From the NCBI RefSeq assembly GCF_009830105.1, contig NZ_WURB01000003.1:248001-312000 (forward strand): DNA of 64,000 bases, read 5' to 3'. Origin of the DNA: Microvirga makkahensis. Its GTDB lineage: Bacteria; Pseudomonadota; Alphaproteobacteria; Rhizobiales; Beijerinckiaceae. The notes under the pieces are model-generated. The model was not told the DNA's origin, did not search any database, and worked only from the letters and a program-made list of their open reading frames with translations. This document shows, in pieces, positions 1 to 10,152 of this stretch. Every line of letters starts with the position of its first letter. Positions within the stretch are counted from its first letter, which is position 1. A program made the position numbers and the translations under genes.

Positions 1-104
1 AGTTCGAGCCCGATGGCGCGGGCGATCTCGGGATCGCTCTCGGCGAGGCCGGCCGAGAAAAAGCTGTTGGACAGGTGACTTCTTGCTGCTTCGCTCGCGC
101 TCAT
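1..104 (-). CDS. glyA: Serine hydroxymethyltransferase, N-terminal fragment cut by the window edge
   Basis: Only the first 34 codons are inside the window. The reverse strand starts with ATG at 102-104 and reads MSASEAARSHLSNSFFSAGL followed by AESDPEIARAIGLE. The FF-x-x-x-L-AESDPEI segment is the typical N-terminal helix of alphaproteobacterial GlyA, which interconverts serine and glycine using PLP and tetrahydrofolate and supplies one-carbon units. No catalytic residue is visible because the rest lies beyond base 1. Identification rests on this short conserved segment only. Confidence 0.8.
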   Translation of the reverse strand, partial: MSASEAARSHLSNSFFSAGLAESDPEIARAIGLE

Positions 105-253
105 GATCGTTCTCGCCTTGCTGTGAGCCCCGCCTGAAAGGTGCTCAATTCCCCGATGACCCAGGCCTTTATCATGTGCAGCCCGAGCGCGCCAAGCCAC
201 TGTGGAGACATGTTGATCCGACCGCTGAAAGGCAACACCCGCAAGAGTGTGGT

Positions 254-816
254 CTATCGGCTCCACCAGGCATCTTCATCGTTATATGAATTCGTGGGCG
301 GGCGTCTGGCTTGAGGCACACGCTGGACCAGATGGTCGACGAAGGCCCGATCGACTTCCACCTCTGGGCTCCCGAAGCAATCTTGCTGAGGATCGGTCAG
401 CACCAAGCAAAACTCAGTGTGCGGTGGCAAATCGATCCACCACTCGTCCATGAGCATCCCGCGTGTTCCGATGCTGAGCACGAGAACGCTGGCGTTTCAG
501 AGGGCTTTGATCGCTCGGTTGTGAAGGGCGGAGCGCGACCACGATATGATGCTCGGAAACTCAGGCCTTTATGGAATGGAACGAACGCAAGTACGGGTTT
601 GTTACGTTCTACAACCTGCACTATCGCCGGCGCGTCAGGATCAATATCTGTTATAGGGGCTTTATAGACAGTAAATCGACCTCGCATATCATCATCACAT
701 TCAAGCATGATGACGTGTTTTTCAGAGTCACAATTGTACGCAAATAAAATTATTATCAGCAATACCAGGAGAGTTAACGGAAAACGCCAAAGCGAGACAC
801 GAGAATAGCCTATACG
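254..816 (-). pseudogene. Unrecognised, probably decayed membrane-anchored or lipoprotein-like gene
   Basis: The reverse strand is open from a stop at 817-819 to about 400. It reads a hydrophobic leader (PLTLLVLLIIILFAYNCDSE) followed by a plausible globular segment (MRGRFTVYKAPITDIDPDAP). No ATG precedes the leader; the only obvious early start is a TTG at 760-762. Around 480 a second reverse frame takes over, with protein-like sequence (MDEWWIDLPPHTEFCLVLTD) running to 254. A lost start codon plus a frameshift would explain both. Base composition is more AT-rich than the flanks. I do not recognise the family, and non-coding DNA remains possible. The rest of 105-913 holds no gene I can support. 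Confidence 0.25.
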
Positions 817-849
817 CTAACTAAGATCCTCTTCCGAACACTCGCACTA

Positions 850-882
850 ATAAAAAAGGTGGAGTTCAGAAACTCCACCTTA
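850..882 (-). terminator. Rho-independent terminator of the L,D-transpeptidase gene
   Basis: A perfect 11-bp stem (AAGGTGGAGTT at 856-866 with AACTCCACCTT at 871-881) encloses a 4-base loop. Read leftward, the stem is followed by TTTTTTATTAG. It lies about 30 bases past the stop codon at 914, where the leftward transcript should end. Confidence 0.85.
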
Positions 883-913
883 AGGTTCATACTCGAAACA
901 ACATTGCAAGAAT

Positions 914-2170
914 TTAGTTCTGGAGGAACATTTCCTCGTCCGGCTCGGTCGGGGTGCGGCTGGCCACCGGGATGGCGCTGCCCAGACCGTCCTTGTTGTA
1001 GATGTCGTCCCGGAACTGCACGAGCCCGTCCGGGGTCGCCCAGGCGGTCATGTAGATCCAGTGGATCGGAACCGGCTGGGCGAGGCGCGCGTCGATGCGC
1101 TCGCCGGACTTGAAGGTCGCGTCGATCTGCTCCCGGGTCCAGCCGGGGGTGTCCTTCAGGAGCCACTCGATGTAGTCGCGAACGTTCTGCACGCGGATGC
1201 AGCCCGAGGAGACGAAGCGGAAATCGTCCCCGAAAATGCCCTTCGAGGGCGTATCGTGCATGTACACCCCGTGCTGGTTCGGGATGTTGATGCGCACGAA
1301 GCCCATGGAGTTGAGCTCGCCGCCCGGGTCCTGGCGGAAGCGGTAACGGGTCGCCTCGTCCGAGAACCAGTTCACCTGGGACGGCGGGATCTCCTGGTCG
1401 CCTTTGAAGATGCGGATCTTGTTGTCCGTCAGGTAGTTCGGCTCCTTCTGCATCTTCGGGATCAGGTCCTTCTTGATGATAGAAGCGGGCACGGTCCAGT
1501 AGGGGTTGAAGTTCACTTCCACCACCTTGGAGCTCAGGAGCGGCGATTGACGATCGATCTTGCCGACGCCGGCGGCGTGGCGGGTGTGGACCACACCCGC
1601 CTCCACCGTCTCGACAAGCGCGGCAGGGATGTTGGCGACCACGTAACGGTTGGGCAGACCGCCCGCCACGAGGCTGCGCAGTCGGCCCAGGTTGATCTCG
1701 AGCTGACGGATGCGGACATCCACCGGCACGTTCATCGCGGTCACGGTCGCGGCCGTCATGGTCCCCGTGGAGCTGATGCCGTGGCGAGCCTGGAAGCGGC
1801 GTACTCCCGCCTCCACGTAAGAATCGTAGATCGGGGATTCGCCCGCTGCCGGATCGAGATCCCCAGTGATGATCAGGCGCTGGCGCAGTGCTACAACCGC
1901 AGGGCTCTTGGAGCCAACGCGCAGACCCTGCACGCCCTGGACCGGCAGCCACCCGCCGCGGGCGGCGATGTTGCGGTAGTACTCGATCATCTGCTCCGTG
2001 GCGGCCAGGGATTCCTGGGAGAGCATCGGGGTCGAGGTCCGCTGCACGCGAGTGCGGGACACGGCCTCGTAGTTCTGCGACCACTCGGCCTGCCTCTGGG
2101 CCATGGCGACGGAGGCAGGCGTGAGGACAAGGGCTAGCGATCCTGTCAGGAGGGCACGGCGAGACAACAT
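914..2170 (-). CDS. L,D-transpeptidase (YcbB/LdtD-like, YkuD domain), exported
   Basis: Periplasmic cell-wall enzyme of 418 residues, predicted to make 3-3 cross-links in peptidoglycan. The N-terminus MLSRRALLTGSLALVLTPAS is a twin-arginine-type signal ending near AMAQ (residue 25). A peptidoglycan-binding-like region follows at about 80-150 (RFQARHGI near 125-132). The YkuD catalytic domain covers roughly 175-345, with the nucleophile in SSGCIRV (Cys324) and the conserved MHDTP histidine (His305). I chose ATG 2170 because the signal peptide starts there; an in-frame ATG at 2206 would add 12 residues ahead of it. Such enzymes give beta-lactam-insensitive cross-linking in other bacteria. The gene stands alone with its own terminator at 850-882. 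Confidence 0.9.
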   Translation of the reverse strand: MLSRRALLTGSLALVLTPASVAMAQRQAEWSQNYEAVSRTRVQRTSTPMLSQESLAATEQMIEYYRNIAARGGWLPVQGVQGLRVGSKSPAVVALRQRLIITGDLDPAAGESPIYDSYVEAGVRRFQARHGISSTGTMTAATVTAMNVPVDVRIRQLEINLGRLRSLVAGGLPNRYVVANIPAALVETVEAGVVHTRHAAGVGKIDRQSPLLSSKVVEVNFNPYWTVPASIIKKDLIPKMQKEPNYLTDNKIRIFKGDQEIPPSQVNWFSDEATRYRFRQDPGGELNSMGFVRINIPNQHGVYMHDTPSKGIFGDDFRFVSSGCIRVQNVRDYIEWLLKDTPGWTREQIDATFKSGERIDARLAQPVPIHWIYMTAWATPDGLVQFRDDIYNKDGLGSAIPVASRTPTEPDEEMFLQN

Positions 2171-2485
2171 GAGCGCAGGCTCTTCTCGGTTAAGGTGGCT
2201 CGGCAACGGGACGTGTCAGGACAATCGCCCGGACACCCCCGCTCCCGGCCGAAACTGCCGGGATTGGATTAAGGAACTGTATCGAAAACGAAAAACATCG
2301 GGGCCGTTTTATGGCAGATCGGTCCCCGCTGCCGCCTTCGACTCCGGATACCGTAACATCCTGCGATGTAACAGTGAACTGTGTTCTTGAGGATACACTT
2401 CCCTGTGAGAGGCCCGATCCTCAATGTCGCCTCTGGATCCTGCCGCGGCGAGGCCGCGAAACCTGCTAGCAATGGGCGCTTTCCC

Positions 2486-2944
2486 TCATTCTTCCTGCGC
2501 CGCGAGCCAGGAAACGGCGATATAGACCGCCACGAGGGTCAGGAAGAATACGATCGTCATCGGGCCGCTGGTGACGATGCCCGGAAAGAAGGCCGCGAGA
2601 ATCAGGTGGCTCATGACCGCCAGCAGCCACATGATCCCGCCCCAGGTACTGGCCATCCAGAGTCCCACTGCGGCAATGAGATCAATCAGCGCGAAGTAGA
2701 TGATCGTCGCCTGATAACCTGTCGACCGGGCCTCGAACTGCCCAATGGGCGTCCAGATGCCCAGGATGACGGACCAGGAGCTGAGGCCCTTCATGATCCA
2801 GACGATGGCAAGAACCCGCATGAACCAGGTGAGAACGAAGCCCCAGCGCATGGAGGTGGGGGCCGGCTGGCGCTCCTCGATCCGGTCCGAGAGATAATCC
2901 ATACCTGCATCCTGCGGCGTACCGTGATTGCCGTTGCGGGACAT
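2486..2944 (-). CDS. DUF6163 family integral membrane protein
   Basis: Protein of 152 residues with about four predicted membrane helices (near 32-52, 75-97, 100-118 and 125-147) and the conserved TSMRWGFVLTWFMRVLAIVW segment typical of the rhizobial DUF6163 family. Function is unknown. Its start overlaps the stop of the upstream hydrolase gene (shared TGATG around 2942-2946), so the two are probably translationally coupled. The 2207-2485 stretch downstream shows no gene. Confidence 0.8.
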   Translation of the reverse strand: MSRNGNHGTPQDAGMDYLSDRIEERQPAPTSMRWGFVLTWFMRVLAIVWIMKGLSSWSVILGIWTPIGQFEARSTGYQATIIYFALIDLIAAVGLWMASTWGGIMWLLAVMSHLILAAFFPGIVTSGPMTIVFFLTLVAVYIAVSWLAAQEE

Positions 2945-3996
2945 CAGGCGGTCTCCAGTTCATGCGGGCCCAGGTCGGCAAAATAACGGTCGACGGCCTC
3001 GCGCGTCACGGCCTCGAGGGTAGCAGGCTCCCAGCGAGGCTGATTGTCCTTGTCGATCAGAACCGCGCGCACGCCCTCGAAAAAGTCCTTGCCGTCGCCG
3101 ATCCGCGAAACGATGCGGAATTCCGTTCTCATGGCTTCCTCGAAGTCGAGGGACGCTCCCCGGCGCACCTGCTCGAAGGCGATGCTCATGCTCGTCGGCG
3201 ATTTCTTCCGCATTCCGGCAGCGGTCCTCCCGGCGAATTCAGATCCCTTGCCCGCTGCCTCATCGAGATGCCTGAGGACGGCTGGCACGTTCTCGGCGGC
3301 AAAGCAGGAATCGATTACCGAGCGCTCGGCGCTCAGGGGGGCGGGACCCGGATCGACCGATGCCTGCGCCAGCGCCTCCTCGACCGGTGCGCCCTCGATC
3401 AGGGCTTGGCGCAGAGGCACCATGCCCGCGCTTGCAACCGCATGGGTGGCAAGGCCCAGCGCCAGCGCATCCGCCCACTTCACCCGCTCGCCCGTCAGCG
3501 CGAGATACATGCCCGCCTGCCCCGGGAGGCGCGGAAGGGCATAGGTTGCACCCACATCGGGGAAGAAGCCGATGCCGACCTCCGGCATCGCGAAGAGGTA
3601 GCGCTCGCCCGCAACCCTGTGGGAGCCATGCAGAGATACGCCCACGCCGCCGCCCATGACGATGCCGTCGATGAGGGAAACGTACGGTTTGGCATAGCGC
3701 TTGATGAGGATGTTGAGCTGGTACTCCTCCCGCCAGAAGGCGAGGGCCTCGTCGCGCTTGCCGGCCTGTAGAAGTTCAGTCAGACGCCGGATGTCGCCCC
3801 CGGCGCAGAATGCCTTTTCGCCCGCCCCCTCGACGATGATGCGGGTGACCTGCGGATCCCTGGCCCAGCCGTCGAGAGCGCGGCGCATCTCGCGGACCAT
3901 GGCAAGGGTCAAGGCATTGAGCGCACGCGGGCGGTTGAGGGTGATGACACCGGCTGCCCCCTGCTTCTCGCAAATGACTTCCGCGCTCTCGTCCAT
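2944..3996 (-). CDS. 3-hydroxyisobutyryl-CoA hydrolase (enoyl-CoA hydratase/isomerase family)
   Basis: Crotonase-fold enzyme of 350 residues, predicted to hydrolyse 3-hydroxyisobutyryl-CoA in valine degradation. Visible are the oxyanion-hole/CoA segment KAFCAGGDIRRL (61-72), the second glycine-rich loop GIVMGGGVGVSLHG (111-124), and MPEVGIGFFPDVG (137-149), whose Glu139 and Asp147 match the catalytic pattern of the HIBCH branch rather than plain hydratases. The C-terminal extension past 250 also fits HIBCH length. ATG 3996 has a strong AGGGGAAG ribosome-binding site. It is the first gene of a two-gene unit with the DUF6163 protein. Substrate is inferred from the subfamily. Confidence 0.88.
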   Translation of the reverse strand: MDESAEVICEKQGAAGVITLNRPRALNALTLAMVREMRRALDGWARDPQVTRIIVEGAGEKAFCAGGDIRRLTELLQAGKRDEALAFWREEYQLNILIKRYAKPYVSLIDGIVMGGGVGVSLHGSHRVAGERYLFAMPEVGIGFFPDVGATYALPRLPGQAGMYLALTGERVKWADALALGLATHAVASAGMVPLRQALIEGAPVEEALAQASVDPGPAPLSAERSVIDSCFAAENVPAVLRHLDEAAGKGSEFAGRTAAGMRKKSPTSMSIAFEQVRRGASLDFEEAMRTEFRIVSRIGDGKDFFEGVRAVLIDKDNQPRWEPATLEAVTREAVDRYFADLGPHELETA

Positions 3997-4131
3997 GGAT
4001 CGCTTCCCCTTAAAAGCCTGCCCGCGATTAAACAGGGCCCAGGATTACCGTCAATGCATGGCAGACCTGTCTGGCTTCACACGCAGGAATGTGGCGGATG
4101 CGACGCCGAATCCTTTTTTAGAGTGATTTAA

Positions 4132-5229
<1,098 letters not shown>

Positions 5230-5244
5230 CGTGCAAGGCCGCAG

Positions 5245-6600
5245 ATGAGAGGGGCAGGTTTCCTCGAGGCGTGGCGTTCGATCGCCGGTCTTGCGGGCCT
5301 GTTCCTTCTCGCCGCCTGCGGATTGGCCATCGACGCGGATCAGGCGCGCGTGTGCCGCTCCACCCTTCCCGCGCTCAACGCCGGCGCGACGATCACCGTC
5401 CAACGGATCCAGGCCGGTCCTGCCGCCCGCAGCCTGACTGTTCTCTATTCGGCGCAGTACCCGGATCGCCCCCCTCTCGACCGATATGCCACCTGCACCT
5501 TCGCCGCCGAGGGCCTTTCCTTCAAGAAAGCGGAACTGGTCGGACTTGCCACTGAGGAAGGACCCGTCTCGGGCGCGAGCCTCTACCTACTCAAGCAATA
5601 CTATATGGAAACGCCCGAGGGCATCGCCGCCGATCCGGGCAATCCGCCCCATGCGAGCGTGGTCGAGATACCGGCCGGCTTCGCCTATTGGCTGCAGCAG
5701 ATACTCGTCAGTCTTCCACGCACTGCGATCTATGCCCTTCTTTCCGTCGCCTTCGCGCTCGTTTTCGGCCTGAGCGGACGGATCAATCCGGCTTTCGGGG
5801 AACTGGCGGCGGCCGGATCGGCCGCAACGGTAGCGGGGGCCGCCATTGTCCTGGTCTCCGGTTTGAACTCGCCGCTCGCCGGCATCTGTGCGGGCTTGGC
5901 TGCCGCAGTATTCGCGGGCGCGATGCACGGCGCCGTCGGGGGACACTTCACCATCAGCCGCATCCAGGCCGCCAGTCCCCAGCCGAGTCTCATCGCGACG
6001 GTCGGCCTGTCGCTCGTGCTGATGGAATACCTGCGCCTCGTGCAGAGCCCTGTGACGGTCTGGCTTCCGCCGATCTGGTCCGCAGCCTGGCCTTTGGCGC
6101 GCTCTAACGATTTTCTGGTCAGTCTCACACCGATCAGCCTCGTCACGGCGGGTCTCGGGCTGACGGCCTCCCTTGCTCTCCTGTGGCTGATGAAGGCAAC
6201 GGGATTCGGACGGGCATGGCGGGCGGTTGCGGACGATTCGCGTGCCGCGGCCATGATGGGCGTCAACGGCCCTCGCCTCCTCACCCAGACGCTGGCACTC
6301 GCGGGAGGCATGGCAGGGCTCTCGGGCATGCTGATCGTCGTGCAGTATGGAGGTTTGGGCTTTTCCGGCGGCTTCCAGTACGGCCTCAAGGCCCTGATCG
6401 GCGCGATCATCGGCGGCATCGGCTCGATACCCGGAGCCTTGTTAGGAGGTTTCATTATTGGATTGTTCGAAACCGTCTGGTCGGCTTATCTACCCATCGA
6501 AGGGCGGGACATGGCGCTTTACGCCGCGCTCGTCGTCTTCCTGATCTTCCGCCCGGGCGGATTGCTGGGGCTTCAGGAGGCGACGCCAAGACCCGTCTAG
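5245..6600 (+). CDS. Lipoprotein-like domain fused to a LivH-type branched-chain amino acid ABC permease
   Basis: Protein of 451 residues with two parts. Residues 1-25 look like a lipoprotein signal ending LLAAC (Cys25), followed by about 110 residues of predicted periplasmic domain with no family I recognise. From about 140 to the end it is a LivH-like permease (LQQILVSLPRTAIYALLSVA onward) with about eight helices, an EAA-type loop around GRAWRAVADDSRAAAMMGVN, and the usual glycine-rich GAIIGGIGSIPGALLGG near the C-terminus. LivH proteins alone are about 290-310 residues, so the N-terminal 140 residues are extra. No LivM, LivG, LivF or binding protein is nearby. It sits 15 bases after hemB and 31 before ilvA, and is probably co-transcribed. 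Transport substrate is unknown. Confidence 0.8.
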   Translation: MRGAGFLEAWRSIAGLAGLFLLAACGLAIDADQARVCRSTLPALNAGATITVQRIQAGPAARSLTVLYSAQYPDRPPLDRYATCTFAAEGLSFKKAELVGLATEEGPVSGASLYLLKQYYMETPEGIAADPGNPPHASVVEIPAGFAYWLQQILVSLPRTAIYALLSVAFALVFGLSGRINPAFGELAAAGSAATVAGAAIVLVSGLNSPLAGICAGLAAAVFAGAMHGAVGGHFTISRIQAASPQPSLIATVGLSLVLMEYLRLVQSPVTVWLPPIWSAAWPLARSNDFLVSLTPISLVTAGLGLTASLALLWLMKATGFGRAWRAVADDSRAAAMMGVNGPRLLTQTLALAGGMAGLSGMLIVVQYGGLGFSGGFQYGLKALIGAIIGGIGSIPGALLGGFIIGLFETVWSAYLPIEGRDMALYAALVVFLIFRPGGLLGLQEATPRPV

Positions 6601-6631
6601 GGAACTATTTCAGGATAAAACGGAGGAAGCC

Positions 6632-7873
6632 TTGGCCGAACATGCCATCACCCTTCAGGACGTGGAGCGCGCGGCCCGCACGATTCAGGGCCAGGTCCTT
6701 CGCACTCCGCTCGTGCCCGCGCCGCGCCTTTCCCAGATCACCGGGGCGAGCGTCTGCGTGAAGCACGAGAACATGCAGCCGACAGGCTCCTTCAAGGAAC
6801 GGGGCGCCGCGAACAAGCTGGAAAGCCTGACCTCTGAGGAGCGTCAGCGTGGAGTGATCGCCATGTCTGCGGGCAACCACGCGCAAGCCGTCGCCTATCA
6901 TGCCCGCCGCCTCGGCATCCCGGCCGTCATCGTCATGCCGGAGAGCGCGCCTCTGGTGAAGGCGGAGAACACCCGCTCCTATGGCGCGCGCGTGGTGCTT
7001 TTCGGAGAGACGCTCTATGAATCCGCCGCCAGGGCGCGCGAGATCGCCGCGGCTGAGGGCCTCGTCTTCGTCCATCCCTACGACGATCCCAGGGTCATGG
7101 CCGGCCAGGGCACGATCGCCTTGGAAATGCTCGCGGACGCTCCCGATCTCGACCAGATTGTGGTTCCCATCGGCGGCGGCGGCCTGATCTCGGGAATCGC
7201 AATAGCCGCGAAGGCCCTGAAGCCTTCCATCGAGATCATCGGCGTGGAAGCGGCGCTCTATCCCTCCTTTACCAACGCGATTCGGGGCGAGGACCGGCCG
7301 ATCGGCGGCGCGACCCTGGCCGAGGGCATCGCCGTGAAGACGGTTGGGCAACTACCGCTGCCCGTCGTGCGCGATCTCGTTTCGGACATCATCCTCGTCG
7401 AGGAACCGCTGATCGAACGGGCGGTCAATGCCTATGCCACCCTCCAGCGCACCATGGCCGAGGGCGCGGGTGCTGCGGGCCTTGCCGCGATGCTGGCCGA
7501 GCCGGATCGATTCAAGAGCAAACAGGTCGGCCTGGTGCTCTGCGGCGGCAACATCGACGCGCGCATCCTCGCCTCGGTGATGGTGCGGGAACTGGAGCGG
7601 GACGACCGGATCGCCTCCTTCCGCATCACCTCCCATGACAGACCCGGCCTCCTGGGCCGGGTGGCCAGCCTTCTCGGGGATCTTGGCGCCAACATCCTCG
7701 AGGTATCCCACGGGCGGTTGTTCCTCGACGTACCCGCCAAGGGGGTTTCCATCGACATCACTATCGAAACGCGCGACAGACAACATACATTTGAGGTATT
7801 CGAGGCTCTGAAGGCGGAGGGCCTGGCGCCGCAGCGGATCGACTCCCGCTGTCTATCGGAGACCGCCTATTGA
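6632..7873 (+). CDS. ilvA: Threonine ammonia-lyase (threonine dehydratase) with ACT domain
   Basis: PLP enzyme of 413 residues converting threonine to 2-oxobutyrate and ammonia, the entry to isoleucine synthesis or threonine catabolism. The PLP lysine is Lys55 in TGSFKERGA; the cofactor loop is SAGNHAQ (79-85) and the phosphate-binding glycines are PIGGGGLISG (near 185). A single ACT-type regulatory domain lies at about 330-405 (RITSHDRPGLLGRVASLLGD), as in the short TdcB/IlvA form rather than the two-ACT E. coli IlvA. It starts with TTG at 6632 behind a clear CGGAGGAAG site. RDD follows 10 bases later. Confidence 0.92.
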   Translation: MAEHAITLQDVERAARTIQGQVLRTPLVPAPRLSQITGASVCVKHENMQPTGSFKERGAANKLESLTSEERQRGVIAMSAGNHAQAVAYHARRLGIPAVIVMPESAPLVKAENTRSYGARVVLFGETLYESAARAREIAAAEGLVFVHPYDDPRVMAGQGTIALEMLADAPDLDQIVVPIGGGGLISGIAIAAKALKPSIEIIGVEAALYPSFTNAIRGEDRPIGGATLAEGIAVKTVGQLPLPVVRDLVSDIILVEEPLIERAVNAYATLQRTMAEGAGAAGLAAMLAEPDRFKSKQVGLVLCGGNIDARILASVMVRELERDDRIASFRITSHDRPGLLGRVASLLGDLGANILEVSHGRLFLDVPAKGVSIDITIETRDRQHTFEVFEALKAEGLAPQRIDSRCLSETAY

Positions 7874-7883
7874 GGATGAAGAC

Positions 7884-8369
7884 ATGGTCAACCGGCCCTA
7901 CCCGTCAACCGTCGACTACAGCGCGTTTCAGGTGGACAGCCGCTTGACCGACGGCGTCATAGCCCGCCGGTTCTGGGCCTATCTCATTGACCTGCTCGTC
8001 GTCGCGCTCTGGGTGGTGCTGATCTCCATCGGCATCTTCTTCCTGGGGCTCATCACCCTGGGGCTGGGCTGGGGCCTGTTTTTTGCGCTGCCCCTTACCG
8101 CCCTGATCTTCATCGTCTACAACGCGGTCACCATCGGCGGCCCCAACCAGGCTACCGTGGGAATGCGCACCATGGGCCTTCGCGTGGTCGATCCGTCGAC
8201 CGGGCGGCGGGTCTCCATGCTCGCGGCCGCGGTACACGCGCTGTTCTTCTACGTCGCCATCTCAACCTTCCTGCTCTGGGCCTGCGACGTGCTCGTGGGC
8301 TTCATCCGCAACGACGGCCGCTTCATCCGCGATCTGCTCACGGGAATGCTGATCATCCGGAGCGAATAA
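7884..8369 (+). CDS. RDD family membrane protein
   Basis: Protein of 161 residues with three hydrophobic segments (about 31-56, 58-82 and 113-140). The family pattern is visible: Arg in VIARRFWAYLIDLLV (26-40) with the Ile-Asp pair, and the closing FIRDLLTGM (148-156). RDD proteins are small inner-membrane proteins, some implicated in ion exchange; the role here is unknown. GAGGATGAAGAC precedes ATG 7884 and the gene follows ilvA by 10 bases, so it probably ends the hemB-led transcript. A weak imperfect hairpin (8423-8450) lies downstream. Confidence 0.82.
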   Translation: MVNRPYPSTVDYSAFQVDSRLTDGVIARRFWAYLIDLLVVALWVVLISIGIFFLGLITLGLGWGLFFALPLTALIFIVYNAVTIGGPNQATVGMRTMGLRVVDPSTGRRVSMLAAAVHALFFYVAISTFLLWACDVLVGFIRNDGRFIRDLLTGMLIIRSE

Positions 8370-8472
8370 CAAGACTGCGACTCATCCGCTCTTTTCCTGG
8401 ACGGCGCGGGCACCAATGTTATCCTTGAAGCGTTGATTCAGCGCTCAAGGTTTCTCCACAAGGCTTCCCGGC

Positions 8473-9219
8473 TTGACGAGTCACTCCCGCGACACACCGC
8501 AATTTTATCTCACCTCTCCCTCTGCCTGCCCCTATCTGCCAGGCAAGGAGGAGCGGAAAGTTTTCACCCACATCGTCGGACGACGCGGGCGCGAGCTGAA
8601 TGAGATCCTCACGCAGGGCGGCTTCCGCCGCTCGCAAACGATCGCCTACAGGCCCGCCTGCGACACCTGCCGCGCCTGCGTGTCCGTGCGCGTCCTCGTC
8701 GACGAATTCGAGCCGTCCGGGAACTTGAAGCGGGTTATCAGGAGCAATGCTGACCTGATCGGCAACGAGATCCCAAACCGTCCAAGTTCGGAGCAATATT
8801 CCCTGTTCCGCCGCTACGTCGATGCTCGCCATGCCGATGGCGGCATGGCCGACATGACGGTCCTCGACTACTCCATGATGGTCGAGGACAGTCACGTAGA
8901 CACGCTGCTGATCGAATACCGCCGGCGCGGGATCGACAGCGGCATCACCGGAAGGGGCGAAGGCGGTCTCATCGCTGTCGCTCTCACGGACGTGATGAGC
9001 GACGGCCTGTCGATGGTCTATTCCTTCTATGATCCGGAACATCAGGCCCGGAGTCCGGGAACCTTCATGATTCTCGACCACATTCGCCGTGCGAAAGCGA
9101 TGGGACTGCCATATCTCTATCTCGGCTACTGGGTCGAAGGCTCGAAGAAGATGGGGTACAAGGCTCGCTTCACACCTCAGGAGCGACTGAGCGCCCATGG
9201 CTGGGTGCGAGCGGGATAA
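8473..9219 (+). CDS. bpt: Aspartate/glutamate leucyltransferase (bacterial N-end rule, Bpt)
   Basis: Cytosolic aminoacyl-tRNA-protein transferase of 248 residues. It attaches leucine to proteins with N-terminal Asp or Glu, marking them for ClpS/ClpAP degradation. The N-terminal cysteine cluster is visible (Cys19 and C63-DT-C66-RA-C69) with the conserved [10 protein letters not shown] stretch. The C-terminal GNAT-like domain includes [15 protein letters not shown] and [20 protein letters not shown]. It starts with TTG at 8473. Family members occur as Bpt or as arginyltransferases; length and motifs fit Bpt, but the leucine specificity is inferred. Confidence 0.9.
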   Translation: MTSHSRDTPQFYLTSPSACPYLPGKEERKVFTHIVGRRGRELNEILTQGGFRRSQTIAYRPACDTCRACVSVRVLVDEFEPSGNLKRVIRSNADLIGNEIPNRPSSEQYSLFRRYVDARHADGGMADMTVLDYSMMVEDSHVDTLLIEYRRRGIDSGITGRGEGGLIAVALTDVMSDGLSMVYSFYDPEHQARSPGTFMILDHIRRAKAMGLPYLYLGYWVEGSKKMGYKARFTPQERLSAHGWVRAG

Positions 9220-9308
9220 CCGGAGTCCGGCGTTCCTTGACCCGAAGCAGGAACAACATCCTCGGCTCCTCGTTCGTTGCGTAACTCCCCGCAGCGAAGG
9301 ACCGCGCG

Positions 9309-9989
9309 ATGGCGAAAATTCTCGTTCTTTATTACTCGTCTTACGGGCATGTCGAAACGATGGCCCGGGCCATTGCGGATGGCGCGCGTTCCGTGCCCGG
9401 CACCGAAGTGACTATCAAACGCGTTCCCGAGCTCGTACCGGAGGAGATTGCGCGCAAGTCCGGTATGAAGGTCGACCAGGATGCGCCTATTGCGAATCCG
9501 AACGAACTCGCGGACTACGACGCCATCGTCTTCGGGACCCCTACGCGCTACGGCAACATGGCGGCGCAGATGCGCAACTTTCTGGATCAGACCGGCGGGC
9601 TCTGGGTGAAAGGCGCGCTGGTGGGCAAAGTGGGCAGCGTCTTCGCCTCGACGGCCACGCAGCACGGCGGCCAGGAGACGACGATCACCTCTTTCCACAC
9701 GACATTGCTCCATCATGGCATGATCATCGTGGGCCTGCCCTATTCCTATCCCGGTCAGTCGAAGATGGACGAGATATCAGGAGGCACGCCCTATGGCGCG
9801 ACGACGCTCGCGGGCAGTGACGGCTCACGCCAGCCTAGTGAGAACGAGCTGGAGGGCGCCCGCTTCCAGGGACGGCACGTGGCCGAGATCGCCGCCAGGC
9901 TGGAGCGCGGCGCGGGAGAGCGAGGCCCCGTACCGCCTGACATGCAGAACCCGACGGAGACGACGGGCGGAACGGCGGATCAATCGTGA
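9309..9989 (+). CDS. wrbA: NAD(P)H:quinone oxidoreductase, WrbA type
   Basis: Flavodoxin-fold FMN enzyme of 226 residues that reduces quinones by two electrons, protecting against redox cycling. The FMN phosphate loop [14 protein letters not shown] (8-21), the [20 protein letters not shown] stretch (near 78-97) and [12 protein letters not shown] (near 114-125) are characteristic of WrbA. The C-terminus runs about 25 residues beyond the usual 198-200 with a polar tail. An AGCGAAGGACCG site precedes ATG 9309. It follows bpt by 89 bases; whether they share a transcript is unclear. Confidence 0.92.
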   Translation: MAKILVLYYSSYGHVETMARAIADGARSVPGTEVTIKRVPELVPEEIARKSGMKVDQDAPIANPNELADYDAIVFGTPTRYGNMAAQMRNFLDQTGGLWVKGALVGKVGSVFASTATQHGGQETTITSFHTTLLHHGMIIVGLPYSYPGQSKMDEISGGTPYGATTLAGSDGSRQPSENELEGARFQGRHVAEIAARLERGAGERGPVPPDMQNPTETTGGTADQS

Positions 9990-10061
9990 AACCCTTCATC
10001 CCGCGCAGAAGACAAGGGGATCAAGAACCATTTCGAACGGCGCAGAGCTTTCAACACGCGG

Positions 10062-10084
10062 ATGGCCGGGGCGAGCCCGGCCAT
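10062..10084. repeat. Short palindromic REP-like unit
   Basis: A 9-bp perfect stem (ATGGCCGGG with CCCGGCCAT) around a 5-base loop, flanked by GATGACGAG-like sequence. It resembles the half-units of the longer elements near 33.3, 48.1, 52.4 and 62.1 kb, and lies between the convergent ends of wrbA and parC. Confidence 0.5.
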
Positions 10085-10152
10085 GACGAGAAGGAAGTTC
10101 CTCATACCCTTCGGATTGGCCGATAGAGTCCGGAACGGCGGCTGCCCCTGTC

